Shown: positions 47,778-56,084 of the stretch, piece after piece
Numbering within the stretch: the stretch's first letter is position 1
How the letters are laid out: each line of letters begins with the position of its first letter
Origin: Rhodobacteraceae bacterium M382
GTDB lineage: Bacteria > Pseudomonadota > Alphaproteobacteria > Rhodobacterales > Rhodobacteraceae
Assembly: GCA_025141015.1 (NCBI GenBank)
Contig: CP081100.1
Location: 62,001 to 126,000 of the forward strand
Direction of reading: 5' to 3'
DNA length: 64,000 nucleotides
Position numbers and translations under genes: made by a program
The notes under the pieces: generated by a model
What the model saw: only the letters and a program-made list of their open reading frames with translations
Told to the model about the DNA's origin: nothing
Database searches by the model: none

Positions 47778-48824
47778 ATGAACCGGACCCAATTGCGCAA
47801 CACGACAGCAGCCCTGTTACTTGCCTGTGCCCCAACGTTCGCCACGGCAGCCGAAGAGGTCAAGATCTCAGGCTTCACCTGGCCCGGCTACGGCTTTTGG
47901 CACATTGCGATCGAAAAGGGCCTGGCCCCGGATCTGGACCTGCAATACCAGACCATCGAAGACCCCTATGAAAGCTTCAACCTGGTTGCAGCCGGGCAGA
48001 TGGATGTGGTCAGCTCGACCGCGGAATTCACCCCTGTTGGCGTCGAAAGCGGCCTGCCGATCAAACTGGTGGCATTCGGAAACCTCTCCTATGGCACGGA
48101 CAAGATCGTCGCCGGCCCAGGCATCAACAGCGCCCAGGATCTGGTCGGCAAGGAAGTCGCAGTTCTGGAAGGGGGACTGTCGCAGATCTTTGTCGCCATG
48201 TGGTTGGAGCAGAACGGGCTAGCCTATGATTCCGTCACCTATCGCAACATCATCGCCGATGACGCATTCGCCGCGATGATCGGCGGTGGCGTGGCCGCGT
48301 CCGAATTCTGGGAACCCTACGGTGCCAACACGCTCAAGGCGCTGGATGGCTCCAGTGTACTGGCCCAGTCCAAAGATTCCTATTGGCTGCAACAGGGCGT
48401 GGTCGCCGACGGGCACTACATGTCCGAAACCTTTGTGACGGAACGCCGCGAAACCGCGCGCAAGACGCTCAAGGCAATGTATGACGCCATCTCCTGGTGG
48501 CAGGACAACCCGACCGAGGGCAACCAGATCATCGCCGACGGCATGAAGATGAGCGTCGCCGATGTGGAGCTGGTGCTGGGCAAGGATGGGTCGCGCACCG
48601 ATGGCGGGCTCTATGTCTACGACTTTGTAGAAGCTGCGCAATTCTGCGGCTCGGCCCCTGGCAATCCGCCCTTTGATCAAACCAATGGTCAGATCAACGA
48701 CCATTGGAACCTGGTCAGCGAATGGTGGGTTAAATTCAACCTGATCAAATCAGTTCAAGCCCCGGACAAAGGTATCGAATGCGACCTGCACCGCGAGCTT
48801 TATGACGCTGGCTATCGCGGCTGA
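47778..48824 (+). CDS. NitT/TauT-type ABC transporter substrate-binding protein
   Basis: The 348-aa periplasmic protein (NMT1/SsuA-like) has a Sec signal peptide (LRNTTAALLLACAPTFATAA) and the binding-domain opening TWPGYGFWHIAIEKG, then VAAGQMDVVSSTAEFTPVG. Family members bind nitrate, sulfonates, taurine, thiamine precursors or aromatic acids. The W-P-G-Y-x-x-W opening fits several of these, so the solute cannot be assigned. Confidence 0.9.
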   Translation: MNRTQLRNTTAALLLACAPTFATAAEEVKISGFTWPGYGFWHIAIEKGLAPDLDLQYQTIEDPYESFNLVAAGQMDVVSSTAEFTPVGVESGLPIKLVAFGNLSYGTDKIVAGPGINSAQDLVGKEVAVLEGGLSQIFVAMWLEQNGLAYDSVTYRNIIADDAFAAMIGGGVAASEFWEPYGANTLKALDGSSVLAQSKDSYWLQQGVVADGHYMSETFVTERRETARKTLKAMYDAISWWQDNPTEGNQIIADGMKMSVADVELVLGKDGSRTDGGLYVYDFVEAAQFCGSAPGNPPFDQTNGQINDHWNLVSEWWVKFNLIKSVQAPDKGIECDLHRELYDAGYRG

Positions 48825-48915
48825 TCAGCTCTTTTGAATTGACCTCACCGGGGTCGGGCGGAATCCCTGTCTGCCCGGCCTCACCCCCCTCTCCTTACGA
48901 CGCAAAGGGCCTGCC

Positions 48916-49719
48916 ATGCCTCTGGACGATGTCATCCTGACCGCCACCAATGTTTCAAAAACCTTTGGGAAAAAGACCAACACTGTCGAGGCGCTGCGCG
49001 AGGTCTCATTCTCGGTCGCCCGGAACGAGCTGTGCATTCTTCTGGGTCCGTCAGGTTGCGGAAAATCCACCCTGCTAAACATTGTGGCCGGGCTCGAAGA
49101 TCCCTCGGGCGGTGGCGTCAGTCTCGAAGGCAAACGCATCCATGGCCCGGCGCGCGAACGCGGCATGGTGTTCCAAAGCTACACCTCATTTCCCTGGCTG
49201 ACGGTGTTCGAAAACGTCGAATACGGGATGAAGCTGAATGGCGTACCCAAGGCGGAACGCCGCGAACGGGCCGAAAAGTTCATCGATCTGGTGCATCTGA
49301 CCCGGTTTCGCGACGCCTATCCCAAAACGCTGTCGGGCGGCATGAAGCAGCGCGTTGCCATCGCACGCACCTTGGCCAATGAACCCGATATCTTGCTGAT
49401 GGACGAACCCTTTGGCGCGCTGGATGCAGAAACCCGCTGGCACATGCAAGAAATGCTGCTCGAGATCGTCGAAACCACCCACACCACGATTCTGCTGGTC
49501 ACACACGACATTCAGGAGGCGATCTTTCTTGCCGACAAGATAGTGTTTCTGTCAGCGAACCCCGGACGGCTGAAAACCATTCTCGAACTGGACTTCAAAA
49601 AGGGCAAAGAGCTGAAAAGCAAGGAAGATCTGATCGCCCTGCCCGGCTATCTCGAATGCGAACGCGAAATCACCGCGCTGATGCGGGCCGAGGCTGGAAA
49701 GAGCAAGGACGATTACTGA
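48916..49719 (+). CDS. NitT/TauT-type ABC transporter ATP-binding protein
   Basis: The 267-aa ATPase has Walker A GPSGCGKST, Q-loop VFQSYTSFPWLTVFENVEYG, signature LSGGMKQR and Walker B ILLMDEPFGALDAETR, all typical of SsuB/TauB. It completes the three-gene importer on the plus strand. It converges on a Lrp/AsnC gene. Confidence 0.93.
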   Translation: MPLDDVILTATNVSKTFGKKTNTVEALREVSFSVARNELCILLGPSGCGKSTLLNIVAGLEDPSGGGVSLEGKRIHGPARERGMVFQSYTSFPWLTVFENVEYGMKLNGVPKAERRERAEKFIDLVHLTRFRDAYPKTLSGGMKQRVAIARTLANEPDILLMDEPFGALDAETRWHMQEMLLEIVETTHTTILLVTHDIQEAIFLADKIVFLSANPGRLKTILELDFKKGKELKSKEDLIALPGYLECEREITALMRAEAGKSKDDY

Positions 49720-49749
49720 TCCTGAGGGTCGGGATCCTCCCCTCATCAC

Positions 49750-49828
49750 GCCAGGCGACATGCCTGGCAATCAACCTGCTAGCCGGACTCGCATGACCCC
49801 TCAGCAGCAGGCTTCAGCCCTGCTGCTG
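49750..49828. terminator. Two hairpins between the ATPase and AsnC genes
   Basis: A 7-bp stem (49750-49756 with 49762-49768) and a perfect 10-bp stem (49802-49811 with 49819-49828) lie in the convergent gap; the second runs into the last codons of the regulator gene (which encode QQQG). T-runs are short, so termination strength is uncertain. Confidence 0.4.
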
Positions 49829-50344
49829 TTCCCAGTCCCGCTTCAGCAGGAACTGGTTCTTAAAGTTCTTCAGGCCCAGCATCACTTCGGCGTCGACAAT
49901 GTCCTCAACACTGTGGATGTGATCTTCGAGGAACGAGGCCATATTGTCTGGCTCATCACAGACGATTTCGATCAGCAGGTCAAACCGCCCGGTCACCCAC
50001 AAAATGTAAACAACGCTCGACACTTTGCTTAGCCGGTCAGCCACCGCCTTGGGCGTCACACCCGGGGCAACCTTGACGCAGACCATGGCGTCAGCCTTGT
50101 ATTCGGTGGCGCGCGGATCGGCGATGGCGACAATGCGCAGCATCCCGGCCTCTTTCATACCGTTGACACGGTTACGAATGGTGCCTTCGGAGACTTTGAG
50201 CTTCTGGGCGATTTCAGAAAACGCCATGCGCCCGTCCTGTTCCAGCATTTTGACGATTTCGCTGTTCAGGCGCTCTTCGACGGAATGGGTGCCACGCTGG
50301 CGCGTGGGTTTGTCCGGATCGTTGCGTCGTATCGTGGAATTCAA
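49814..50344 (-). CDS. Lrp/AsnC-family transcriptional regulator
   Basis: The 176-aa regulator has an Lrp-type HTH (LEQDGRMAFSEIAQKLKVSE, TIRNRV) and a RAM domain ending GLKNFKNQFLLKRDWEQQQG. It is a clear paralogue of the regulator at 34818-35363, and the two bracket the whole 34.8-50.3 kb catabolic block. Its own targets may be the neighbouring TauT-type importer or the minus-strand genes that follow. Confidence 0.92.
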   Translation of the reverse strand: MNSTIRRNDPDKPTRQRGTHSVEERLNSEIVKMLEQDGRMAFSEIAQKLKVSEGTIRNRVNGMKEAGMLRIVAIADPRATEYKADAMVCVKVAPGVTPKAVADRLSKVSSVVYILWVTGRFDLLIEIVCDEPDNMASFLEDHIHSVEDIVDAEVMLGLKNFKNQFLLKRDWEQQQG

Positions 50345-50566
50345 AATGCGCCCCTGTTCACCTCAAACTGGCGCGCAGGCTGTCTGCGGCCCTTCTTTGC
50401 GATCAAACATAAGGTGACGGACAGACGATTGGCAAACGCATCCCGATTGAAAAGGGGCCACTGCGGCCTGTGGAACACGATTTTCTGCGAATTCGTTACC
50501 AAGATGCCGCATTTGTCTTCGGTATCGGCAGATGATCCCGTGACCCATCGTTTTTTTCAAACGGGA

Positions 50567-51583
50567 TTAACGCTGTAGAAGCTCCTGAATGTTGGCATCA
50601 AGCTGCGCGGTGAATCCGGTGTCATTGCCGGGGTTGGCGGCGCAATGGCCAAAATCGGACGCATACGGTCGGAAGATCGCGCCAGGGATCAACGCGGCCT
50701 CGATCTCGTTATCTTCAGGCGGAAAATAAAGATCACGGGTACAGGGCATCAGGATCGTGCGGGCCGTGATCGACCCCAGAGCTGTCTTGAAGTCCCCGTT
50801 GAACACTGGTCCGGCGCTGACGTCGCCCGCCTGCCAGGTCGCCAGCTTGCACAGCAGATTGTTGGCATCCCAGTTTTCCGCGTGATCAGTGGCCCAGTCG
50901 TCCATCAGCGCGGCCGGATTGTCATATCCCAACTGTTGATACAGCCCATCGCGATAAAACGCCTGTGAAAACGCCCAACCCGCATAGACCCGGCCAAAGG
51001 CTTTCAACCCCTCAATCGGTTGGGTGTCATAATGCCCACCGTTCCACACAGGATCGGCGCACAGTGCGGCTTTGACTCCTTCGAGGAAGACGAAATTATG
51101 CGGCGAGGTACGTGCCGAGGCGCAAAACGGCAGGATCGCGTGCACCATATCAGGGTATTGCGCCGCCCATTGATAGGACTGGCACCCGGCCATCGACCAG
51201 CCGGTGACCAGCGCGATCTGTGTCACGCCCAGTCGCTCGGTCAGCAACCGATGCTGCGCGGCAATATTGTCGTGCAATGTGATGTGGGGAAAATTCCCCC
51301 CCGCTTGATCGCCTGTGGTGTTGCTGGGCGACGAAGACACACCGTTGCCGAACAGATTGACCGAAACGATGAAATGGCGCGCTGGATCCAGCGCCCGGCC
51401 GGGCCCAAAAAATCCTTCGTTGCGGTCATGGCTGCCGGTGTAAAAGGTCGGCATGACAACGACATTGTCACCCGCAGGAGACAAAGTGCCGTAGGTTTTA
51501 TAAGCCAGCTGGGCCCCTTTGAGCACGCCACCACCAAGGAGTGGATGATCGCCAAGCTCAAAGATTTCATAATCGCGGGACAT
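50567..51583 (-). CDS. MetX-like alpha/beta hydrolase
   Basis: The 338-aa protein belongs to the homoserine O-acetyltransferase (MetX) branch of the alpha/beta-hydrolase fold. The nucleophile serine is in GWSMAGCQSYQWA, the acid in CTRDLYFPPED and the base in DFGHCAANPG. The start at 51583 has GAAAGG upstream; the frame extends further 5' without support. True MetX proteins are about 370-380 aa and have a GGS-type elbow, so this is probably an amide or ester hydrolase. It is 116 nt downstream of the glutamine-synthetase-like gene. Confidence 0.8.
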   Translation of the reverse strand: MSRDYEIFELGDHPLLGGGVLKGAQLAYKTYGTLSPAGDNVVVMPTFYTGSHDRNEGFFGPGRALDPARHFIVSVNLFGNGVSSSPSNTTGDQAGGNFPHITLHDNIAAQHRLLTERLGVTQIALVTGWSMAGCQSYQWAAQYPDMVHAILPFCASARTSPHNFVFLEGVKAALCADPVWNGGHYDTQPIEGLKAFGRVYAGWAFSQAFYRDGLYQQLGYDNPAALMDDWATDHAENWDANNLLCKLATWQAGDVSAGPVFNGDFKTALGSITARTILMPCTRDLYFPPEDNEIEAALIPGAIFRPYASDFGHCAANPGNDTGFTAQLDANIQELLQR

Positions 51584-51699
51584 AGCCGGCCTTTCGAGGA
51601 TAAAAGTAGGCAAACAACGCCCTTGTTGACGATGTTTGCCCAGGTGGAACAAGGCGGACGGGAGAGCGATGTCCGCGTTGCCAGGGATCTTTGATCGGA

Positions 51700-53142
51700 T
51701 CAGTACAGCCGCAGATATTCCTGCACTTCCCAATCGGTAACCGACTGGTGATAGCGTTCCCATTCGTCATTCTTGTACTCAAGGAACGAATGGCGCATCA
51801 CTGGACCCATGACATGTTTGGCCATGTCGTCGTGGCGCAGGGCTTCGATCGCGGCATACAATGTGCGCGGCAGACGGCGGATGCCCAACTCTTCCAGCTC
51901 GGCTTCGGTTTTGGCGTAGAGATCAAAGTCGGTGGGCTTGCCCGGGTCGACCTTGTTTTTGATCCCCTGCACCGCGCAGGTCAGATGCATCGCCATGGCC
52001 AGATAGACATTCATGGTCATATCGCAGGCGCGGTTTTCGATGCAGTGACGGCTTTGCGGCAACCGGAACTGGGCCGAGCGGTTGTTAAAGCCATAGGTAA
52101 TGTTGGTCGGCGCCCAGGTTACAGTGCCGCCTTCAAACCCACCCACACGCGGCACCAGGCCGTTATACGAGTTCACAGTCGGACAGGTGATCGCGGTGAT
52201 CGCCTCGGCATGCTGCATCAGGCCACCCACGGCCCAGCGGCTTTCATCCGACCAATCGCTGCCATCGGGGGTTTCAAATATGTTTTCACCCGGGCGGCTT
52301 TCGTGGTGCATCGACATGTTGATATGTGCGCCCGACCGCCAGTCGCCGACAGTGGGCTTGGGCATGAAGGTCACGAACATACCGTGCTTCTTGGCGACTT
52401 CTTTCAGCACGATCCGCAGGAACGCCAGACGGTCGGACATTTCCAGCATGTTGGTATAGTGGAAATCCAGTTCAAACTGGGAATAGGCTCCTTCGGCCAC
52501 CACGTCATGCAGGTTCCAGCCCATGCCTTCGATGATGTCGATCATGTCCTTGAGAAAGGGCATCGAGTCGATCGAATATTCCACGTCATAGCCAAATGCC
52601 TGACGCCGCGGCGAGATGGCTTTGCCCAGATCATCGTCAAACGCTTTGACCGGCAAGCCATTTTCGTCATACTTCATGACGATGAATTCAGGCTCGACAC
52701 CCGCATACCCGGTGTATCCGTCTTCCGCAGCTTCATGCATCGCACGCTTCAGCGCCTGACGCGAACAGACATTATACGGTGCATCTTCCCAATAGAGATC
52801 CGAGAAGATGATCGCCAACGAAGTGTCCCAGGGGCAGATATAGACCGCGTCCAAATCCGGAACCACGACCTGGTCGCTGTCGGCCGGGCTCAGCTCGGGT
52901 ACGAATGAGATCGAGTGCACCGCAAACTGCGGTCCCTTGCCCAGGCAGAGCTGTTCAAAATCGCTCATCGGTACCGGTTTGGTTTTGGGAATGCCGTGCA
53001 GATCGATCCAGGCCGCCATGACGTATTTCACGCCGGCTTCTTCCAGGTACGCTTTGACTTCGGAAATGCGGGGGCGATTGCGTTCAACCGCGTCCTCGAA
53101 ACGTTTGTAATAGATCTGCGATGCCGGATTCGACTTCAACAT
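51700..53142 (-). CDS. Glutamine synthetase-family ligase (GlnT / gamma-glutamylmethylamide synthetase-like)
   Basis: The 480-aa protein has the glutamine synthetase catalytic domain: GYAGVEPEFIVMKYD, GAYSQFELDFHY, KPTVGDWRSGAHINMS and NITYGFNNRSAQFRLP. It belongs to the GlnT/GMAS branch, which couples glutamate to ammonia, methylamine or other amines. The ending NDEWERYHQSVTDWEVQEY is typical of this branch. In a cluster that may release ammonia, methylamine or urea, a role in capturing an amine as a gamma-glutamyl amide is plausible. The housekeeping enzyme (GlnA) is a different branch. Confidence 0.87.
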   Translation of the reverse strand: MLKSNPASQIYYKRFEDAVERNRPRISEVKAYLEEAGVKYVMAAWIDLHGIPKTKPVPMSDFEQLCLGKGPQFAVHSISFVPELSPADSDQVVVPDLDAVYICPWDTSLAIIFSDLYWEDAPYNVCSRQALKRAMHEAAEDGYTGYAGVEPEFIVMKYDENGLPVKAFDDDLGKAISPRRQAFGYDVEYSIDSMPFLKDMIDIIEGMGWNLHDVVAEGAYSQFELDFHYTNMLEMSDRLAFLRIVLKEVAKKHGMFVTFMPKPTVGDWRSGAHINMSMHHESRPGENIFETPDGSDWSDESRWAVGGLMQHAEAITAITCPTVNSYNGLVPRVGGFEGGTVTWAPTNITYGFNNRSAQFRLPQSRHCIENRACDMTMNVYLAMAMHLTCAVQGIKNKVDPGKPTDFDLYAKTEAELEELGIRRLPRTLYAAIEALRHDDMAKHVMGPVMRHSFLEYKNDEWERYHQSVTDWEVQEYLRLY

Positions 53143-54057
53143 TCTGGAATACCTCCTGTTCGGCGCTGCCGCCTTTGCTTGTTCATTCCGTCAACCACGC
53201 GTCTGCTGTTTAGACAGCGCCATTCGGCGACGAAAACTCTTACGACACGTCCGATTTCCAGGGGTGAACCGCGTTCAAGACCGGAACCGTCGATTGTCGC
53301 TCTCACCTTTACTCAACTGCGAAAAACAAAATCTGTCCAGCAGTTTTTTGCGAAATCATCATGTTTTTGTGCTGGATACATAGGTTAATCGCCATTTTAG
53401 TTGATGATACAGCAAATCAAGCCACTCGGTCTTTGCGATTCCGATAGCCTGAAACCGCTTTTTGAACGAATCCGCAGCCCCATGATTCGCCGCCGCATTC
53501 ACAGGCCACCCCCCCGGACACCGGACGTGGAGGGGCCCGGAGCAGAATTGCCAATTTGTCTGATATGGGTTTGGAGAAATCGGAGGACTGTCTTTCAGCC
53601 GGCTCTCTCAGCGGCGCAATCCGCCCACAGGAAGAATGCATCAGACTGCGCGTTGCGGTCGGAAGCTGCAGAAAGGTTTTGATCGTGCGGGCTGCGGATC
53701 ATTTGTGGGCAGCCCCGGTTTTGCAAGGGTATCCTGCAAGCCTCCGACTATCGTGTTGCCGGACGCCATCACGGATGGTCGGTTCCAGAAGACGGCTCAG
53801 CAGGCAGCCAATGCCATGCGTTTTGCCCGTCAGGGCCAAGGCTGTACCACCGGATGTGATCAGGTGCCCAAGAGGCCCTTGCGGGATTTCTCGTGGCGGC
53901 CCATACACCTGTTCTGTCGATTGAGCCGGTTTTTCACTTTTTGCCTGATCAGCCGAGGTTTTTGGGCACCCTTTTGGGGTCCGGGCTGGACGGGGGCCTG
54001 TAGGCCAATCCGTTTGTCTAGCACAGAGAGCCCCCGTGCCAGACCATTTTGGGCGTG
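53143..54057. other. 915-bp region of decayed DNA with a dehydrogenase fragment
   Basis: The first part (about 53143-53400) should contain the promoter of the glutamine synthetase-like gene. The rest has no intact gene. An aldehyde dehydrogenase scrap lies at 53738-53854; sequences on both sides (53400-53730 and 53870-54050) read through in several frames but match nothing I recognise. No terminal repeats are evident. Confidence 0.6.
53738..53854 (+). pseudogene. Aldehyde dehydrogenase fragment (catalytic-cysteine segment)
   Basis: This 39-codon piece reads KPPTIVLPDAITDGR, then AQQAANAMRFARQGQGCTTG, the segment around the catalytic cysteine of an ALDH. It has 27 identities in 38 positions with the intact ALDH at 12776-14266 (residues around C297). 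Nothing before or after it in frame is ALDH-like. It is the relic of a second, related dehydrogenase gene. Confidence 0.7.
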
Positions 54058-55026
54058 TTACTTCATCGCCTGTGACAGCACACACATCAATTCGAACATC
54101 AGCGAAATACCCAGCCAGGCAGTGTTGCCCGCGGCGTCAAAGGGGGGGGCAACTTCGACGAGATCGGCACCGATGAGGTTCACACCAGCCAATTCGCGGA
54201 TCACCTGCTGGGCCTGAAAACTGTTGGGCCCACCAATTTCAGGGGTGCCAGTACCCGGAGCAAAGGTCGGGTCAACAAAGTCGATATCATAGGTGCAATA
54301 GGTTGGTTGATCGCCCACAATCTCGCGAACCTCGGCCATGACATGGGGGATGCCGCGGTCAAACAGTTCTTCGATCCGGATGATGCGCACTCCCTGTTCG
54401 ATCCCCCAATCGATGTCTTCGGTATTGTAAGCCGTGCCGCGAATGCCAACTTGGACAAACCGCTGCGGATCAACCAACCCTTCTTCGATGGCCCGACGGA
54501 AAGGGGTGCCGTGGGTGAATTTGTTGCCTCCAAAGTAGCTGTCGAACAGATCTGTGTGGCTGTCGAACTGAATCAGGCCGACCGGGGCCTCGCTGGCCAT
54601 TGCGCGCAGGATAGGCAAGGTGATCAGGTGATCCCCACCTGCGGTCATCGGCGTGATGCCTTGGGATTTGAGATCAAGATAGAACCGGGTGACTCGGTCC
54701 AAGCTGTCCAGAATGTCCACCGGGTTGGGGGGGACATCGCCCAAGTCCGCGCAATTGACGCTGGCAAAAGGGTTGACGCCTGTGGCCGGGTTCATTGCCC
54801 GGATCATCGTCGAATAGTCTCTTAACTGGCGGGGTCCATGACGCGCACCCGGTCGGTTGGTGGTTCCGCCATCCCACGGCACGCCGACCAATCCCATCTG
54901 AACTTCGCTGTACCGGGGATGGTCCGGTGTCAGGTTGGGCAGGCGCATGAAGGTGGGCACACCGGCGAACCGCGGCAGATCCATGGCTGAAACAGGTTGG
55001 AAAAATTCATTGATCTGATCACTCAT
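54058..55026 (-). CDS. Ureohydrolase (agmatinase/arginase family), canonical active site
   Basis: The 322-aa protein has every conserved element of the family: H133 (AGGDHLIT), D155-H157-D159 (FDSHTD), D247-D249 (YDIDFVDP) for the binuclear metal centre, and E291 (GADLVEVAPP), the guanidinium-contacting glutamate. It should hydrolyse a guanidino compound to an amine and urea. Agmatine, guanidinobutyrate, guanidinopropionate or guanidine are candidates. It overlaps the upstream ureohydrolase gene by 4 nt (ATGA), suggesting coupled production and perhaps a hetero-oligomer. Confidence 0.92.
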   Translation of the reverse strand: MSDQINEFFQPVSAMDLPRFAGVPTFMRLPNLTPDHPRYSEVQMGLVGVPWDGGTTNRPGARHGPRQLRDYSTMIRAMNPATGVNPFASVNCADLGDVPPNPVDILDSLDRVTRFYLDLKSQGITPMTAGGDHLITLPILRAMASEAPVGLIQFDSHTDLFDSYFGGNKFTHGTPFRRAIEEGLVDPQRFVQVGIRGTAYNTEDIDWGIEQGVRIIRIEELFDRGIPHVMAEVREIVGDQPTYCTYDIDFVDPTFAPGTGTPEIGGPNSFQAQQVIRELAGVNLIGADLVEVAPPFDAAGNTAWLGISLMFELMCVLSQAMK

Positions 55027-56012
55027 GACTGGGCCTCCTGCGCCACGTTTTCTGCCACCATCGAAATCATCTCGAACATGATCGCCGAAGCGGTCAGCGC
55101 GGTGATCTGGTTCGGGCTGTCCTTGGTCGGCATCATACAGACGATATCGCCGCCCACGATGTTCATTCCACGCACTGCACGCAACAGGGCAACAGCTTCG
55201 TCAATGTCGAACCCTTTTTCGCCTGGCTCCAAGTTGGACACACCCGGGGCAATTGTCGGATCAAGACAGTCGAGGTCAAAGGTGATATAGACCGGGCGGC
55301 CCGCCATGACCTGTTGAATCTGGGCTACCACATTTTCGACGCCGCGTTTGCGAAAATCCTTCATGGTCACCACATTATAACCATAGTCATAGGACGGCTG
55401 CAGCCAGTCCAAAGTACGGGCATGGCCCCGCAGGCCGATCTGCATCGAATGGGTCGGGTCGACCTTGCCCTGATCGGCCAGATAGGCCCCCCAATGGGCC
55501 GCCGATTTCCGCGCACCCAGAAAATGATCCACTTTGGTGAACACATCCGTATGGGCGTCGAAATGCAGAAAACAAACCGGCTCACCGTTGGTGATCTGGC
55601 CACAGCCGATGGCCTGTACGATGCCGCCAGTGATCGAATGATCCCCGCCTACCGAAATCGGACGTGCACCGGCGGCGTCAATTTCGGTATAGAAGCGGGT
55701 GATTTGCTCGATGCAGTCTTCGTTGTCGTTGGCGCGGGGGAATGGCACATCCCCTACATCGACGATATTGGCCGCTTCCCATGGGTTCAGCTGAAATTCA
55801 CCGTGCACCCTGCGTGCAACGGATGATACATTTCGCAACGCACGGGGTCCCAGATGCTGGTCACGTTCAGTCGTGCCATTGCCCGTAGAATGAGGCACCC
55901 CGACCAAGGCGATGTCCTTGCCCTCGGGTCCTTCGTTCGGGCAACGGAACATGGTGGGAATGCCCCACCAGTACAGGTTTTCCATCATGGATTTCAGATG
56001 TTCGTCAGCCAT
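55023..56012 (-). CDS. Ureohydrolase family protein lacking the guanidinium-binding Glu
   Basis: The 329-aa protein keeps all metal ligands: H125 (VGGDHSIT), D152-H154-D156 (FDAHTD), D246-D248 (FDLDCLDP). At the position of the substrate-binding glutamate (E291 in its neighbour), it has C292 (GGDIVCMMPTKD). The loop after the metal aspartates is also changed (APGVSNLEPGEKG). It may act on an unusual guanidino or formimino compound, or serve as a partner subunit of the overlapping ureohydrolase. A terminator precedes it, so the pair may be transcribed partly by read-through. Confidence 0.9.
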   Translation of the reverse strand: MADEHLKSMMENLYWWGIPTMFRCPNEGPEGKDIALVGVPHSTGNGTTERDQHLGPRALRNVSSVARRVHGEFQLNPWEAANIVDVGDVPFPRANDNEDCIEQITRFYTEIDAAGARPISVGGDHSITGGIVQAIGCGQITNGEPVCFLHFDAHTDVFTKVDHFLGARKSAAHWGAYLADQGKVDPTHSMQIGLRGHARTLDWLQPSYDYGYNVVTMKDFRKRGVENVVAQIQQVMAGRPVYITFDLDCLDPTIAPGVSNLEPGEKGFDIDEAVALLRAVRGMNIVGGDIVCMMPTKDSPNQITALTASAIMFEMISMVAENVAQEAQS

Positions 56013-56032
56013 GTCAGCCTCTTGTCGTAACG

Positions 56033-56068
56033 AAAAAAAGGCCCCGACACCAAAGAACGTGCCGGGGC
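56033..56068 (-). terminator. Rho-independent terminator after the ProVW-like genes
   Basis: A 10-bp stem with one mismatch (56041-56050 with 56059-56068, 8-nt loop) is followed on the minus strand by seven T residues. It lies 16 nt past the permease stop and 20 nt before the ureohydrolase start. Confidence 0.85.
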
Positions 56069-56084
56069 GAGGGAGAAGGTTTAC

